The notes under the pieces: model-generated
The model's database searches: none
The model's input: only the letters and a program-made list of their open reading frames with translations
Told to the model about the DNA's origin: nothing
Shown here: piece by piece, positions 17,566-28,775 of the stretch
How positions within the stretch are numbered: position 1 is the first letter of the stretch
Layout: the number at the start of each line of letters is the position of its first letter
Program-made: the position numbers and the translations under genes
Source: Luteibacter yeojuensis
GTDB lineage: Bacteria > Pseudomonadota > Gammaproteobacteria > Xanthomonadales > Rhodanobacteraceae
Reading direction: 5' to 3'
Assembly: GCF_011742875.1 (NCBI RefSeq)
Contig: NZ_JAAQTL010000001.1
Location: 2,294,001 to 2,358,000, forward strand
DNA length: 64,000 nt

Positions 17566-19004
17566 CACTTTTGAGTCCTCAGGTTGCCGGCGCTCGCCAG
17601 CTCGATGGCCGCCGCGCCGATGTCGCCGGCACCGAGCAGCAGGATCAGGTCGCCGTCGCGCGCCAGCGCGGGCAGCGTGTCGCGCAGGTCGCGCGGGTGG
17701 TCGACCAGCACCGGGTCCGTCTTGCCGCGTGCCCGGATGGCGCGCGCCAGGGCCTTGCCGTCGGCGCCGGCGATCGGCGCTTCGCCGGCCGGGTAGACCT
17801 CGGTGAGCACCAGCACGTCCACTTCGGCGAGAACGTTCGCGAAGTCGTCGAGGAGGTCGCGCGTGCGGCTGTAACGATGCGGCTGGAAGGCCACGACGAG
17901 GCGGCGATCCGGCCAGCCGCCGCGCGCGGCGGCGAACACGGCGGCCAGTTCGCGCGGATGGTGGCCGTAATCGTCGACGAGCAACGCGCTGCCGGTGTCG
18001 AGGGCGATCTCGCCACGACGATGAAAGCGGCGGCCCACGCCCTGGAATCCGGCCAGCGCGTGCGCGATGGCCTCGGCGTCGACGCCGAGCTGCCAGCCCA
18101 CCGCCGCGGCGGCAAGTGCGTTCTGCACATTGTGCCGGCCCGGAAGGTTCAGCGTCACCGGCAACGTGCCGCCCATGCCCGGAAGGCGCAGGTCGAAGTG
18201 CATCTCGAAGCCGACCTGGCGCACGTTCGTCGCCGTGACGTCGGCGGCCGCGTTGTCGATGCCGTAGGTGAGCATGCGGCGCGACGTGTCCTGCGCCAGC
18301 TTCGCCGTCTCTTCGTCGTCGATGCACAGCACGGCCATGCCGTAGAACGGCAGGCGGTGCAGGAAGTCGCTGAAGGCCTTCTTCACCAGGGCGAAGTCGC
18401 CGTGGTAGTTCTCCAGGTGGTCGGCGTCGATATTCGTCACCACGGCGATCACCGGGGAGAGCATCAGGAACGAACCGTCCGACTCGTCGGCTTCGGCGAC
18501 GAGGTACTGGCCCGTGCCGAGGCGCGCGTTCGCGCCGGCGGCATTCAGCTGACCGCCGATGACGAAGGTGGGATCGTAATCGGCCTCCGCGAGCACGCTG
18601 GCAACGAGGCTCGTGGTAGTCGTCTTGCCGTGCGTGCCGGCGATGGCGATACCGCGGCGGAAACGCATCAGTTCGCCCAGCATCTCCGCACGCGGGACGA
18701 CGGGGATGCGCGCGGCACGCGCGGCGGTCAGCTCCGGGTTGTCGGCGCAGATGGCGCTGGAGGTGACGATCACGTCGGCGCCGTCCACATTGGACGCTTC
18801 GTGGCCGATATGCACTTCGACGCCCAGCTGCGCGAGGCGCTCGGTCGTCTGCGACGGCGCACGGTCGGAGCCGGACACGCTATAGCCAAGATTGCACAGC
18901 ACCTCGGCGATACCGCTCATGCCGACGCCGCCCACGCCGATGAAGTGGACGCGGCGGAACGAGGTCATGAAATCTTCGTGGGCACGCAAACGACCGGGCG
19001 TCAT
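17565..19004 (-). CDS. murC: UDP-N-acetylmuramate--L-alanine ligase MurC
   Basis: MurC adds L-Ala to UDP-MurNAc. The ATG at 19004 overlaps the murG stop (ATGA) and gives 479 residues with a short N-terminal extension, as in Xanthomonas MurC; the internal ATG at 18968 begins [19 protein letters not shown] directly. The Rossmann-type first domain is followed by the ATP P-loop [14 protein letters not shown], the central [10 protein letters not shown], and the C-terminal [14 protein letters not shown] and FQPHRYSRT. All catalytic motifs of the Mur ligase family are in place. Confidence 0.97.
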   Translation of the reverse strand: MTPGRLRAHEDFMTSFRRVHFIGVGGVGMSGIAEVLCNLGYSVSGSDRAPSQTTERLAQLGVEVHIGHEASNVDGADVIVTSSAICADNPELTAARAARIPVVPRAEMLGELMRFRRGIAIAGTHGKTTTTSLVASVLAEADYDPTFVIGGQLNAAGANARLGTGQYLVAEADESDGSFLMLSPVIAVVTNIDADHLENYHGDFALVKKAFSDFLHRLPFYGMAVLCIDDEETAKLAQDTSRRMLTYGIDNAAADVTATNVRQVGFEMHFDLRLPGMGGTLPVTLNLPGRHNVQNALAAAAVGWQLGVDAEAIAHALAGFQGVGRRFHRRGEIALDTGSALLVDDYGHHPRELAAVFAAARGGWPDRRLVVAFQPHRYSRTRDLLDDFANVLAEVDVLVLTEVYPAGEAPIAGADGKALARAIRARGKTDPVLVDHPRDLRDTLPALARDGDLILLLGAGDIGAAAIELASAGNLRTQK

Positions 19005-20086
19005 GCGGAAACCTCCATGCAATGACGGGCAATCGTTGCTGCGGCGTCGGGCTTGGCCAATGTACGGGACGCGTTGGCCGCGGAAAGGATACGCACGCGG
19101 TCGCTCAACAGGTCGTCGAGCATCTTCGCGAGCAGCTCCGGGGAATCGTTTTTCGCCAGCATGGCGTCGGCGACGATGCGCGCACCCCCGGCGTCGACCA
19201 TGGCGCGGGCGTTCGCCGTCTGGTGATCGTCCACCGCGTGCGGGAACGGCACCAGCAAGGCCTCGAGGCCGGCGGCGCAGAGTTCCGCCACCGTCAGCGC
19301 ACCGGCGCGGCAGACCACCACATCGGCCCATTCGTAAGCGCCGGCCATGTCCTCGATGAAGGGCACGACGCTCGCCGCCACCGCGGCTTCCGTGTAAGCA
19401 TCGAGCGCCTCCTGCAGGCCGCGCTCGCCGGTCTGGTGGACCACCTCGGGCATCGTCGCGCCGGAAGCGGCCATACGCGAAAGGGCACGCGGCACGGCGA
19501 GATTGAGGGTGCGCGCGCCGAGGCTGCCGCCAAGCACCAACAGGCGTCGACGACCGCTGCGCGCCGCGAAGCGCTCCGCCGGGGGCGCCAGCGCGGCGAT
19601 CCTCGCACGCACGGGATTGCCCACCCACTCGGCGTTCGGCAGCACGTTCGGGAAGCCGGTGAGTACCCTCTTCGCGAACGAGGCGAGCTTGCGGTTGGTG
19701 AAGCCGGCGACCGCGTTCTGTTCGTGCACCACGAGGGGAATGCCGGCGAGACGCGCGGCGACACCGGCCGGACCGGCCACGTAGCCGCCCATCGAGAGCA
19801 CGCAGCGCGGCCGCAGGCGGCGCAGCAGCTTCAGCGACGCGAACAGCGCGCGGACGAGCATCAGCGGCGCCAGCAGGCGTGTCTTCATGCCTTTGCCGCG
19901 CAGGCCGCCGACGGCCACGGTGTGAAGATCCAGCCCATGCGCCGGCACGACGCGCGTCTCCATGCCGCCCTCGGCACCGAGCCAGGCGACCGGCACGCCG
20001 CGCGAACGCAGTTCGTCGGCAACCGCGAGGCCGGGAAAGATGTGGCCGCCCGTGCCGCCGGCCATGATCAGCACCGGCGCGCTCAT
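19001..20086 (-). CDS. murG: UDP-GlcNAc:undecaprenyl-PP-MurNAc-pentapeptide transferase MurG
   Basis: MurG converts lipid I into lipid II on the cytoplasmic side of the inner membrane (GT28). The ATG at 20086 overlaps the ftsW stop as ATGA and gives 361 residues. The first glycine-rich loop [41 protein letters not shown], the second glycine loop [12 protein letters not shown] and the donor-site [17 protein letters not shown] with [14 protein letters not shown] are all present. Confidence 0.97.
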   Translation of the reverse strand: MSAPVLIMAGGTGGHIFPGLAVADELRSRGVPVAWLGAEGGMETRVVPAHGLDLHTVAVGGLRGKGMKTRLLAPLMLVRALFASLKLLRRLRPRCVLSMGGYVAGPAGVAARLAGIPLVVHEQNAVAGFTNRKLASFAKRVLTGFPNVLPNAEWVGNPVRARIAALAPPAERFAARSGRRRLLVLGGSLGARTLNLAVPRALSRMAASGATMPEVVHQTGERGLQEALDAYTEAAVAASVVPFIEDMAGAYEWADVVVCRAGALTVAELCAAGLEALLVPFPHAVDDHQTANARAMVDAGGARIVADAMLAKNDSPELLAKMLDDLLSDRVRILSAANASRTLAKPDAAATIARHCMEVSA

Positions 20087-21306
20087 GCCATGCCTCCCGC
20101 CGCCGCCGCGGAGTCCGGCACGGCGTTCGCCGGCAGGCGCACGGCGGTCTGGCGCGCATCTTCGGCGCGATTGATCTCGAACGTGGCGCGCAGCAGCACG
20201 CCGACCATCGCGCAGGTCATCAGCACGGACGAGCCGCCCGAGCTGATCAGCGGCAGCGTCAGGCCCTTGGTCGGCAGTACGCCAAGGTTCACGCCGATCG
20301 ACACCATCGCCTGGAAGCCGATCATCAACGAAATGCCATAGGCCACGTAACCGGAGAAGCGGTGGCCGAGTTCCACGCCCTTCAGGCCGATGTACAGGCC
20401 GCGGCCCACGAGCACCACATAAAGGAAGATCACCAGCATGATGCCCACGAGGCCGAGTTCCTCGGCAAGCACCGCCAGGATGAAGTCGGTGTGCGCTTCG
20501 GGCAGGTAGAACAGCTTCTGCACGCTGGAACCCAGGCCGACACCCGTCCATTCGCCGCGGCCGACGGCGATCAGCGCCTGGGTGAGCTGGAAACCGTCGT
20601 TGAACGGGTCCTTCCATGGGTCGAGGAAGGACGTGAGGCGCTTGATGCGGTAGTCCTCGGCGGTGGCCGCATAGATGAGCGCGGGGACCAGCGGCGTGCC
20701 GAGCAGGAGCAGGTTGCGCATCCGCGCGCCGGCCAGCCAGACCATGCCGACCGTGGTGGCGACGACCAGTGCGGCCGAACCGAAGTCGGGCTGGGCGAGC
20801 AACAACAGCACGATGAAACCGGCGACGCCCACCGGCTTCACCACACCGAACAGTTCGTACTCCACGCCTTCGCGATGGCGCACGAGGTAGCTCGACAGGT
20901 AGGCCACGAGGATCAGCTTCACCGCCTCGACGGGCTGGAAGCTCGTTACCAGCAGGTTCACCCAGCGCCGGGCGCCGTTGATGCGCATGCCGAACACCGG
21001 CAGGAACACCATCAGCAGCATGATGATGCCGATCAGGAGGAGCAGGAAGCTGTGCTTCTCGAGCGTCTTCAGTTCAGTGCGCATGGCAGCGCCCGCGAGG
21101 CACGCGCCGAGCACGAGGAAGACCAGGTGGCGCTTCAGGTAATAGAACGCGCCCTGGTGCGAACCGTCGGCCACGGCGATCGAGCTGGAGGTGACCATCA
21201 CCACGCCCAGCGCCGCGAGGGCGAGCGCGGCCACGAGCAACGGGAGGTCGAAGCTCCCCCGTGGGCCCTGACGGCGTTTCGCCTGCTTGTTGCCGATGCC
21301 GAACAT
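20083..21306 (-). CDS. ftsW: Septal peptidoglycan glycosyltransferase FtsW
   Basis: FtsW is the SEDS-family polymerase that works with FtsI at the septum. It has 407 residues. The N-terminal tail is basic and cytoplasmic and is followed by about ten hydrophobic helices. SEDS landmarks are [66 protein letters not shown] in its usual place, and [13 protein letters not shown]. It starts 6 bp after the mraY stop; in E. coli murD sits between these two genes, but here it is absent. Confidence 0.96.
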   Translation of the reverse strand: MFGIGNKQAKRRQGPRGSFDLPLLVAALALAALGVVMVTSSSIAVADGSHQGAFYYLKRHLVFLVLGACLAGAAMRTELKTLEKHSFLLLLIGIIMLLMVFLPVFGMRINGARRWVNLLVTSFQPVEAVKLILVAYLSSYLVRHREGVEYELFGVVKPVGVAGFIVLLLLAQPDFGSAALVVATTVGMVWLAGARMRNLLLLGTPLVPALIYAATAEDYRIKRLTSFLDPWKDPFNDGFQLTQALIAVGRGEWTGVGLGSSVQKLFYLPEAHTDFILAVLAEELGLVGIMLVIFLYVVLVGRGLYIGLKGVELGHRFSGYVAYGISLMIGFQAMVSIGVNLGVLPTKGLTLPLISSGGSSVLMTCAMVGVLLRATFEINRAEDARQTAVRLPANAVPDSAAAAGGMA

Positions 21307-21312
21307 GCTTTC

Positions 21313-22395
21313 TCAACGCACCTTCAAGGTAGCCAGACCGATGAGCACCAGCACCACGCTGATGATCCAGAAGCGCACGATGACCCGGGGTTCGGGCCAG
21401 CCCTTCAGTTCGAAGTGATGGTGGATGGGCGCCATGCGGAAGATGCGCTTGCCGCGCAGCTTGAAGCTGCCGACCTGGAGCATCACCGACGCGGTCTCCA
21501 TCACGAACACGCCGCCCATCACCAGCAGCACGATTTCCTGGCGCACGATCAGCGCCACGCAGCCGAGCGCGGCACCGATGGCGAGGGCGCCCACGTCGCC
21601 CATGAAAACCTGCGCGGGATAGGTGTTGAACCAGAGGAAGCCGAGGCCCGCGCCCGCGAGCGCGCTGCAGAAGATCGCCAGTTCGCCGGCCCCCGGGATC
21701 GACGGAATGCCCAGGTATTCGGAGAAGACCTTGTTGCCTGCGAGGTAGGCGAAGATACCCAGCGCGCCGGACACCAGCACGCTCGGCATGATCGCCAGGC
21801 CGTCGAGGCCGTCCGTGAGGTTCACCGCATTGGAAAAGCCCACGACGATGAAGTAGCCGATCACCACGAAGAACAGGCCGAGCGGAATCGCCACCTGCTT
21901 GAACAGGGGCACGTAGAGCGCGATCTCGGCCGGCAACTGATGGGTCTGGTAGAGGAACACCGCGGCGCCGAGGCCGAACACCGACTGCCAGAAATACTTC
22001 CAGCGGCTGGCGAGGCCGCGGCTGTCCTTCAGCACCAGCTTGCGGTAGTCGTCGTAGAAGCCGATGACGCCGAACAGCATCGTCACCAGCAGCACCACCC
22101 ATACGTAGCGATTGCCGAGGTCGGCCCAGAGCAGCGTGGCGATGGCCACCGCGAAGAGGATGAGCAGGCCGCCCATGGTCGGCGTGCCGGCCTTGGCGAG
22201 GTGGGTCTGCGGGCCGTCGCTGCGCACCACCTGCCCCGCCTTCAGCGCGGCCAGCTGGCGGATCAGCCGGGGGCCGAGCAACAGCGATACGGCCAGCGCG
22301 GTGAGGGCGGCCATGATCGCGCGGAAGGTGATGTACTGGAACAGATGCAGCGACGTGAAGTGCCGAGCCATCCATTCCGCCAGTTCAAGCAGCAT
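21313..22395 (-). CDS. mraY: Phospho-N-acetylmuramoyl-pentapeptide transferase MraY
   Basis: MraY makes lipid I by moving phospho-MurNAc-pentapeptide onto undecaprenyl phosphate. The length is 360 residues with ten transmembrane helices. The Mg-binding FYDDYRKL aspartates, [26 protein letters not shown] and the HHHFELKGW loop (the HHHFE signature) are intact. The start codon overlaps the end of murF by 11 bp. Confidence 0.97.
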   Translation of the reverse strand: MLLELAEWMARHFTSLHLFQYITFRAIMAALTALAVSLLLGPRLIRQLAALKAGQVVRSDGPQTHLAKAGTPTMGGLLILFAVAIATLLWADLGNRYVWVVLLVTMLFGVIGFYDDYRKLVLKDSRGLASRWKYFWQSVFGLGAAVFLYQTHQLPAEIALYVPLFKQVAIPLGLFFVVIGYFIVVGFSNAVNLTDGLDGLAIMPSVLVSGALGIFAYLAGNKVFSEYLGIPSIPGAGELAIFCSALAGAGLGFLWFNTYPAQVFMGDVGALAIGAALGCVALIVRQEIVLLVMGGVFVMETASVMLQVGSFKLRGKRIFRMAPIHHHFELKGWPEPRVIVRFWIISVVLVLIGLATLKVR

Positions 22396-23749
22396 CGGAT
22401 GCTCCTTCAGCGTATTTCTTCATCGCGGCCGCGACCCGCTCCATGCCGGAGGAACGCGAACCTTTCACGAGGCAGGTGACGCCTTCATGGATCTGCGCGC
22501 AGGCGGCCTCGATGAGGTCTTCCCGAGTGGCGAAGTGCTGCGCGCCCGGACCGAACGCCTCGACCGCCGCGGCGCTCTTCGGCCCCGTCGCGAGCAGGCG
22601 CTCGATGCCGCGCTCGCGGGCGAGGCGCCCGATGCCGGCGTGGAGTTTCACTGTCTCCGGACCGAGTTCCGCCATGTCGCCCAGGATCAGCCAGCGCTCG
22701 CCGCGGGCCAGCGCCAGGGTGTCGATCGCCGCGGCGGCGGAGCCGGGGTTCGCGTTGTAGCTGTCGTCGATCAGGGTCCAGCCTCCCGGCATCGGCTCGA
22801 GGTCGAGGCGGCCCGCGACGTGCGGCACGTGTTCCAACCCTTCGACGATGAGGTCGACAGGCACGTCGAGCGCCACGGCGATCGCCGCGGCGGCCAGCGC
22901 GTTCGCCACGTTGTGCCGCCCCGGCAGGGGGAGGTGCACCTCACCGTCGCCATGCGGCGTGGACAGCACGAAGTGCGTGCCGTCGATGCGCTCCTCGACG
23001 ATGTCGGCACCGATGTCCGCGCGATGCTCGAGCGCATAGCGGAGGATCCGGCGCGAACCGGCCAGGTTGGCGAAGAAACCGGCGAAGCGCTCGTCGTCGG
23101 CATTGACGATGGCCACCCCCTCGGCCGGCAGCGACCGGTACAGCGCGCCCTTGGTTTCGGCGACGCCTTCGATCGTGCCCATGCGCTCAAGATGCGCCGC
23201 CGCGATGGAGTTCACGAGACCGATATCGGGCCGTGCGATGGCAGCCAGGTAATCGATGTCGCCCGGCTTGCCGGCGCCCATCTCGAGTACCGCGTAGCGC
23301 GTGTCCGGCGGCATCGCCAACAGGGTCAGCGGCATGCCGATCTCGTTGTTGTAGTTGCCCGCATTCACATGGGTGGGGCCATGCCGGGAAAGGATCGACG
23401 CGGTAAGCGTCTTCACCGTGGTCTTCCCGTTGGAACCCGTGATGCCGATCACCCGCACGTCGCTTTGTGCCCGCGCCGCGCTGGCGAGGTCGCCCAGCGC
23501 CAGCTGGGTGTCGTCGACGATCACCTGCGCGATGGGTGCGTCCACGGGACGCGTGACCAGCGCGCCCACGGCGCCGCGTTCCGCCGCCGCGGCCACGAAG
23601 TCGTGTGCGTCGACGTGCTCGCCCGGCAGCGCCACGAACAGGTCGCCGGCCTTCAGCGTACGGGTGTCGATGGAAAAGCCGGTCACCTCGGCGTCGGCGC
23701 CCTGCAGGCGGCCGCGGGTCCAGAGGGCGACGGCGGACAGGCGCATCAT
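22385..23749 (-). CDS. murF: UDP-MurNAc-tripeptide--D-Ala-D-Ala ligase MurF
   Basis: MurF adds the D-Ala-D-Ala made by Ddl to complete the UDP-MurNAc-pentapeptide. The first ATG (23749) overlaps the murE stop and has AGGAG 8 bp upstream. A second ATG follows at once (23746). The protein has 454 residues. The substrate-binding domain [19 protein letters not shown] is followed by the P-loop [13 protein letters not shown], then [31 protein letters not shown] and LGDMAELG, all characteristic of MurF. Confidence 0.97.
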   Translation of the reverse strand: MMRLSAVALWTRGRLQGADAEVTGFSIDTRTLKAGDLFVALPGEHVDAHDFVAAAAERGAVGALVTRPVDAPIAQVIVDDTQLALGDLASAARAQSDVRVIGITGSNGKTTVKTLTASILSRHGPTHVNAGNYNNEIGMPLTLLAMPPDTRYAVLEMGAGKPGDIDYLAAIARPDIGLVNSIAAAHLERMGTIEGVAETKGALYRSLPAEGVAIVNADDERFAGFFANLAGSRRILRYALEHRADIGADIVEERIDGTHFVLSTPHGDGEVHLPLPGRHNVANALAAAAIAVALDVPVDLIVEGLEHVPHVAGRLDLEPMPGGWTLIDDSYNANPGSAAAAIDTLALARGERWLILGDMAELGPETVKLHAGIGRLARERGIERLLATGPKSAAAVEAFGPGAQHFATREDLIEAACAQIHEGVTCLVKGSRSSGMERVAAAMKKYAEGASDAA

Positions 23750-25239
23750 GCGCGAGCTCCTTTCTTGCTCGATTCCATCGCTTCGCGGGCGACGGCGAGA
23801 TCGTCGAAGGGACGCTTGCCCTCCGGACCTTCCTGGTAGGTTTCGTGACCCTTGCCGGCGATCAGGACGACGTCGTCCGCCTTCGCATCGGCAAGCGCCA
23901 GGGCGATGGCCTGCGCGCGGTCGCGCTCGACCATCACCGTCTCGGGATGGCTGAAACCCGCCACGATCTGCGCGACGATCGCATCGCCGTCCTCGGAGCG
24001 CGGGTTGTCGTCGGTGACGATGACGACGTCGGCCAGGCGCTCGGCGATGCCGGCCATGATCGGGCGCTTGCCCTGGTCGCGATCGCCGCCGGCGCCGAAC
24101 ACGCAGACCAGGCGGCCTTTCGTATGCGAGCGCAGCGCCAGCAGCGCCTGTTTCAGCGAATCCGGCGTGTGCGAATAGTCGACCACCACCAGCGGCTTGC
24201 GGCCGTCGCCGCCGAGGCGGCTCATGCGGCCGTTCACCGGCTGCAGCGACTCCAGCGCGGCGTGGATGCGCTCGAACGGCTCGCCCAGCGCCCCCAGCAC
24301 CGCCGCCACGGCAAGCAGGTTGGCGACGTTGAAGCGACCCAGCAGCGCGCTGCGCACGGTGCGTGCGCCCCACGGGGTGACGAGATTGAACGACAGGCCC
24401 TTGGCGGACGTCACGATGATGTCGGCACGGACCTCGGCGTCCTTGTCGGTGCTGTCGCTGGCCATGGACGTACGCAGCTTCGCCACGCCCTCGGACAACC
24501 CCTTCGCCAGCTTCACGCCGAAGGGATCGTCCACATTGACGACGGCCGCGCGCAGGCTTTCGAAGGCGAACAGCTTGGCCTTGGCCGCGCCGTACGCTTC
24601 CATCGTGCCGTGGTAATCGAGGTGGTCGCGGGTGAGGTTGGTGAAGACCGCCACATCGAAGGCGATGGCGTTCACCCGGCCCTGCTCCAGCGCGTGCGAG
24701 GAGACCTCCATCGCCACATGCGTGGCGCCGGCGTCGCGGAACTCGCCGAGCAGCGCCTGCATGCTGATCGCGTCGGGCGTGGTGCGCTCGCCTTCGGCGA
24801 TGGCGCCGTGCAGGCCCGCGCCGAGCGTTCCGATCGTCGCCGGCTTGCGGCCGAGGAAGGCCAGCGCCTGTGCGATCAACTGCACGGTGGACGTCTTGCC
24901 GTTGGTGCCGGTGACGCCGATCACGTCGAGCGCTTCCGAGGGATCGCCGAAATAGCGCGCGGCGATGGGACCGGTCTTCTCGCGAAGGCCGTCCACGGCC
25001 ACGACGGGCACGCCGGCGTCGACCGCGTCGAACGGCGGCTCGGCGAGGACGACGACGGCGCCCTGCGCGACGGCCTTCGCCGCGAACTCGATGCCGTGGC
25101 CCTTCGTGCCGCGCAGCGCGACGAACGCGTCGCCCTGGGCGATCTCGCGCGAATCGAGGCCGAGCCCTGAAACGACGATGTCGCCGGCACCGGGGGCGGC
25201 GGCGAATCCGTGGAGCAGGTCGGCGAGTCGCATGGTCAT
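23746..25239 (-). CDS. murE: UDP-MurNAc-dipeptide--meso-diaminopimelate ligase MurE
   Basis: MurE adds the third stem-peptide residue. The DNPRSED sequence is the motif that selects meso-diaminopimelate over lysine, so the organism has DAP-type peptidoglycan. The ATG at 25239 overlaps the ftsI stop as ATGA; a second ATG is at 25233. The protein has 497 residues. DSREIAQGDAFVALRG in domain 1, the P-loop VTGTNGKTSTVQL, TTPDAI, the EVSSHAL segment, FTNLTRDHLDYHGTMEAY with the carbamylated-lysine region, and YSHTPDSL are present. Confidence 0.97.
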   Translation of the reverse strand: MTMRLADLLHGFAAAPGAGDIVVSGLGLDSREIAQGDAFVALRGTKGHGIEFAAKAVAQGAVVVLAEPPFDAVDAGVPVVAVDGLREKTGPIAARYFGDPSEALDVIGVTGTNGKTSTVQLIAQALAFLGRKPATIGTLGAGLHGAIAEGERTTPDAISMQALLGEFRDAGATHVAMEVSSHALEQGRVNAIAFDVAVFTNLTRDHLDYHGTMEAYGAAKAKLFAFESLRAAVVNVDDPFGVKLAKGLSEGVAKLRTSMASDSTDKDAEVRADIIVTSAKGLSFNLVTPWGARTVRSALLGRFNVANLLAVAAVLGALGEPFERIHAALESLQPVNGRMSRLGGDGRKPLVVVDYSHTPDSLKQALLALRSHTKGRLVCVFGAGGDRDQGKRPIMAGIAERLADVVIVTDDNPRSEDGDAIVAQIVAGFSHPETVMVERDRAQAIALALADAKADDVVLIAGKGHETYQEGPEGKRPFDDLAVAREAMESSKKGARA

Positions 25240-27044
25240 GGGACCACCTCTTCCGCCGCACTGTCGTCCGCCTGCGGCGGTGGCTCGCTGCTCGTGCCGA
25301 TCAGCCCGCCCTGGCTGGGTCCGCCCGCATACCAGCGGCCGACGTTGTCCGGCGGGATGTCGAGCAGGCGCACCGCGCCCGTCATCACCTGCGCGAACGC
25401 CGGTCCGGCCACCGAGCCGCCGTAGTAACGGCCGCCCTTCGGATCGTTGATGACCACCACCGTCACGAGACGCGGTGCGCTCGCCGGGATCATGCCCACG
25501 AAGAGCGAAATGTAGTTGTTCGAGTAGTAACCGCCGACCGAGTTCTTGTGCGAGGTACCGGTCTTGCCGGCGACGCTGTAGTTGGCGACGGAGGCGAATC
25601 CGTAGCCGGTGCCGCCCGGGGCCACGACGGTTTCGAGCATGCGCACCAGTTCGTGCGCCACTTCGGGCGATACGACCTGGTCGGGCGGGTTGTCGGCGCC
25701 CTTGATGAAACTCGGCTCCCGCAACGCGCCGCCGTTGCCGATCGCCGCATAGCCGGTCGCCAGCTGCAGCGGCGTCAGGTTGAGGTTGTAGCCATAGGCG
25801 AGGCGCGACTTCTCGATCGGCTTCCAGGTGCGTCCCACCGGCAAGTAACCGGCGGCCTCGCCCGGGAAGCCGCTGCCCGTGCTGTTGCCGAGACCGAAGG
25901 ACTTGTACACGCCGTAGAGGAAGTCGGTATCCAGCGTCATCGCGATCTTGGCCGCGCCGACGTTGGACGACTTCGTGATGACGCCCGTCGGCGTGAGCGT
26001 GCCCCAGTTGTGCGTGTCGCGCACCGGGTGGCCGCCGATCATCCAGCTGCCGGGCGAGGTCTCGATCAGCGGCGACGTGGGCGTGTACTTGCCGCTCATG
26101 AGCGCCGCGGCCATGGTGAACGCCTTCATCGTCGAGCCGGGCTCGACCACGTCGGTGACCGCGCGGTTGCGCCGTTCCGACGGCGTGCTGCCGCGCACCG
26201 CGTTCGGGTTGAACGACGGCAGGTTGGCCATGGCCAGCACTTCGCCGGTGTGGACATCCATCATGACGATGGAACCGGACTCGGCCTTGTTCTTTTCCAG
26301 CGTGTCCTTCAGCGCGCTGTACGCGAGGTACTGGATGCGCCGGTCGATCGAAAGCGTGATGTCGCGGCCCGGCTGCGGCTCGCGCACCAGCTCCACGTCT
26401 TCCACCACATGGCCCATGCGGTCGCGGATAACGCGCTTCGCGCCCGGCTTGCCGGCCAGCCACTCGTCGAAAGCCAGCTCCAGGCCCTCCTGCCCGTGGT
26501 CGTCGATGTTGGTGAAGCCGAGGATATGGCTGTTCACCGCGCCGGACGGATAGTAACGGCGGTACTCGCGCTGCGAGGCGATGCCCGGGATCTTGAGGTC
26601 GACGATGGCCTGCGCCTCTTCCGGCCGCATCTGCCGCGCGATGTACATGAACTCCTTGTCGGCGCGCTGCGCGATCTTCTGCTTGAGGTCGTCGGCATCG
26701 ACGTGCAGGGCCTTCGCCAGCTCGGGGATACGGTCCTCGTTCTCGAGCACTTCCGGCGGGTTCGCCCAGATCGAGGCGACCGGCGTGGACACCGCGAGCG
26801 GTTCGCCGTTGCGGTCGAAGATGGTGCCGCGCGAGACCGGGATGGGCATTTCGCGCAGGAAGCGCGCGTCGCCCTGGTCCTTGTAGAACTGCTCGCGCAC
26901 CACCTGCAGGTCGAACGCACGGACGACGAGACCCGACGCCGCGACGCACAGGAGCGCGACGATCACCGTCATGCGCTTGCGCGGGCTGGGACCCTGGCCG
27001 CGGCGGCGGGTGGGTACGACGGGCTTGCCGTAACGGGCCTTCAT
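25236..27044 (-). CDS. ftsI: Septal transpeptidase FtsI (penicillin-binding protein 3)
   Basis: FtsI cross-links septal peptidoglycan and partners FtsW. The ATG at 27044 overlaps the ftsL stop and gives 602 residues. A basic cytoplasmic tail and one transmembrane helix (about 25-43) precede the pedestal domain with RGTIFDRNGEPLA. The transpeptidase domain has the nucleophile S304 in STMK, the SSN triad at 359-361 and KTGT at 493-496. The last 40 residues form a Pro/Ser/Gln-rich acidic tail of unknown use. Confidence 0.97.
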   Translation of the reverse strand: MKARYGKPVVPTRRRGQGPSPRKRMTVIVALLCVAASGLVVRAFDLQVVREQFYKDQGDARFLREMPIPVSRGTIFDRNGEPLAVSTPVASIWANPPEVLENEDRIPELAKALHVDADDLKQKIAQRADKEFMYIARQMRPEEAQAIVDLKIPGIASQREYRRYYPSGAVNSHILGFTNIDDHGQEGLELAFDEWLAGKPGAKRVIRDRMGHVVEDVELVREPQPGRDITLSIDRRIQYLAYSALKDTLEKNKAESGSIVMMDVHTGEVLAMANLPSFNPNAVRGSTPSERRNRAVTDVVEPGSTMKAFTMAAALMSGKYTPTSPLIETSPGSWMIGGHPVRDTHNWGTLTPTGVITKSSNVGAAKIAMTLDTDFLYGVYKSFGLGNSTGSGFPGEAAGYLPVGRTWKPIEKSRLAYGYNLNLTPLQLATGYAAIGNGGALREPSFIKGADNPPDQVVSPEVAHELVRMLETVVAPGGTGYGFASVANYSVAGKTGTSHKNSVGGYYSNNYISLFVGMIPASAPRLVTVVVINDPKGGRYYGGSVAGPAFAQVMTGAVRLLDIPPDNVGRWYAGGPSQGGLIGTSSEPPPQADDSAAEEVVP

Positions 27045-27313
27045 CGACGCACCAGCTGGATGTCCTGCGGCTTCGGCGTGAACATGCCGAGCTTGCCGCG
27101 GGCTTCGGCGTCGATGCGGGCGGGTTCGGCGTACGTCGCCTGTTCCAGTTCGAGGCGGCCGTATTCCACGCCCAGATCGTCCTTCTGCGTCTGCAGGCGC
27201 GACAGTTCGACGAACAGCACACGGCTCTCGTGGCGCGTCCACACCACGCCGATCGCGCTGGCGATGACCGCCAGCAGCAGGATCGAGAGGCAGATGGCGC
27301 CGAAGACCTTCAC
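27041..27313 (-). CDS. ftsL: Cell division protein FtsL
   Basis: FtsL forms the FtsQLB complex that switches on septal synthesis. The GTG at 27313 is preferred because it overlaps the rsmH stop (GTGA) and gives 90 residues with a short N-tail, one transmembrane helix (about 4-25) and a periplasmic leucine-zipper-like coiled coil ([21 protein letters not shown] region). This is the usual size and layout. Sequence identity in this family is low, so the call rests on layout and on position between rsmH and ftsI. Confidence 0.93.
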   Translation of the reverse strand: MKVFGAICLSILLLAVIASAIGVVWTRHESRVLFVELSRLQTQKDDLGVEYGRLELEQATYAEPARIDAEARGKLGMFTPKPQDIQLVRR

Positions 27314-28257
27314 GCGAGCTTCTCCGCGATGCGCAGCACGGCGGATCGCGCGCGTGGATTGCGGGCCACTTCGGCCTCGGAAGGGAAGATCGCCTTGCCG
27401 ATCGGCTTCAGGCGCGCGGTCTTCGCTTCCGTCGGCGGGGCGCGCCGGCTGCCTTGCACCCGGCCCTCGTGCCCGCGGATGAACTGTTTCACGGTGCGGT
27501 CTTCCAGCGAATGGAAGCTGATCACGGCGAGGCGGCCACCGACGTTCAGCAGTTCCAGCGCGGCGTCGAGCCCGCGCTCCACCGATTCCAGCTCGGCGTT
27601 CACGCGGATGCGCAGCGCCTGGAAGGTGCGGGTGGCGGGGTTCTTGCCGGGCTCGCGACGCCCGACGCAGCGCGCGACCAGTTCGGCCAGCTCGCCCGTG
27701 CGGGCGATCGGTGCGGTGGCGCGGCGTTCCACGATGGCTTTGGCGATGCGGCGGCTGAAGCGCTCCTCGCCGAAGGTCCAGAGCACGTCGGCGATCTCGG
27801 CCTCGTCGGCTTCCGCGAGGAAATCGGCCGCACTGATGCCGCGCGTGGTGTCCATGCGCATGTCCAGCGGCGCGTCGGCCATGAAGCTGAAGCCGCGGCT
27901 GGCATCGTCCAGCTGCGGCGAGGACACGCCGAGGTCGAGCAGCACGCCGTCGAGACCGCCCTGGAGGGCCGGCCATTCGCCCATGGCGGCGAAGTTGTCG
28001 TGACGCAGCGAAACGCGCGGATCGGTGGCGAGGCCTTTTTCGGCCACGGCGATGGCGGCCGGGTCGCGGTCCATGAGGAACAGGCGGCCGTCTGCCGACA
28101 GACGGTCGAGGATCGCCCGGGCATGCCCGCCGCGACCGAAAGTCCCATCCAGGTAGCGCCCGTTCTCGCGCAAGGCGAGGCCCTCCAACACTTCGTCGAG
28201 CATCACAGGGATGTGCACATTGCGCCCCGCCGTCGCCACATCCCGCTCCCGTTCCAC
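27310..28257 (-). CDS. rsmH: 16S rRNA (cytosine1402-N4)-methyltransferase RsmH (MraW)
   Basis: RsmH methylates N4 of C1402 in 16S rRNA, the nucleotide whose ribose is methylated by RsmI, also encoded in this window. The GTG at 28257 has GAGG 6 bp upstream; a TTG at 28260 is the only longer option. The protein has 315 residues. The [13 protein letters not shown] opening, motif [44 protein letters not shown] and the C-terminal [13 protein letters not shown] are standard. The gene starts 24 bp after mraZ. Confidence 0.96.
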   Translation of the reverse strand: MERERDVATAGRNVHIPVMLDEVLEGLALRENGRYLDGTFGRGGHARAILDRLSADGRLFLMDRDPAAIAVAEKGLATDPRVSLRHDNFAAMGEWPALQGGLDGVLLDLGVSSPQLDDASRGFSFMADAPLDMRMDTTRGISAADFLAEADEAEIADVLWTFGEERFSRRIAKAIVERRATAPIARTGELAELVARCVGRREPGKNPATRTFQALRIRVNAELESVERGLDAALELLNVGGRLAVISFHSLEDRTVKQFIRGHEGRVQGSRRAPPTEAKTARLKPIGKAIFPSEAEVARNPRARSAVLRIAEKLA

Positions 28258-28281
28258 CAAAAACCTCGTATTAGTTCGTCG

Positions 28282-28728
28282 TCACAACCGAAGGTCCGCC
28301 ATGTCGTCGCTGATCTCGTCCTCGCCGATCGTCTGGCGGATCTTCGCGAGGTGGGCCTGTTCGCTCCAAAGCTCGAACTTGTTGCCCATGCCCAGCAGGA
28401 CGGCCTTCTTTTCTATTCCGGCGGCCGCACGCTGGCTGGACGGCAGGAGGATGCGGGCGGCTCCGTCGGGTTCGACGATGGCCGCGGCACCCACCAGCTT
28501 CATCTGCAGCGCACGGTGGACGGCCTTCACGCTGGGGAGCGCGTTGACCTGGTCGCGCACCTGTTCCCATTCCGCGTACGGGAAGATCCAGAGGCACCCG
28601 GTTTCGAAGGGGTTGTAGGTAACGACCAGACGGTTCTTGCAGACGTCGGCCACCTCGTCCCGATACGAAGTCGGGATCGTCAGACGACCCTTGTCGTCGA
28701 CCGTGATGGCTGTCTCGCCTTGGAACAT
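28282..28728 (-). CDS. mraZ: Transcriptional regulator MraZ
   Basis: MraZ is an AbrB-like double-barrel DNA-binding protein that represses the dcw operon, including its own gene. The ATG at 28728 gives [19 protein letters not shown], the family N-terminus, and 148 residues. The frame is open further upstream only through the promoter. Both DxxxR-type motifs (DDKGRLTIP and DGAARILLP) are present, one in each half. Its binding boxes lie directly upstream (28741-28775). Confidence 0.95.
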   Translation of the reverse strand: MFQGETAITVDDKGRLTIPTSYRDEVADVCKNRLVVTYNPFETGCLWIFPYAEWEQVRDQVNALPSVKAVHRALQMKLVGAAAIVEPDGAARILLPSSQRAAAGIEKKAVLLGMGNKFELWSEQAHLAKIRQTIGEDEISDDMADLRL

Positions 28729-28740
28729 GTTTGCTGGCCG

Positions 28741-28775
28741 CCCCACCAAATCCCACGATTTCTCACCGGGGCCCA
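28741..28775 (-). promoter_or_regulatory. MraZ-binding repeat array (operator)
   Basis: Read on the minus strand, TGGGC, TGAGA, TGGGA and TGGGG occur exactly every 10 bp (plus-strand positions 28771-28775, 28761-28765, 28751-28755, 28741-28745). MraZ is known to bind direct TGGGN repeats with 5-bp spacers. Three boxes fit and the second is degenerate (TGAGA). The array begins at the end of the -10 box and covers the expected start site, as expected for autorepression. Confidence 0.85.
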
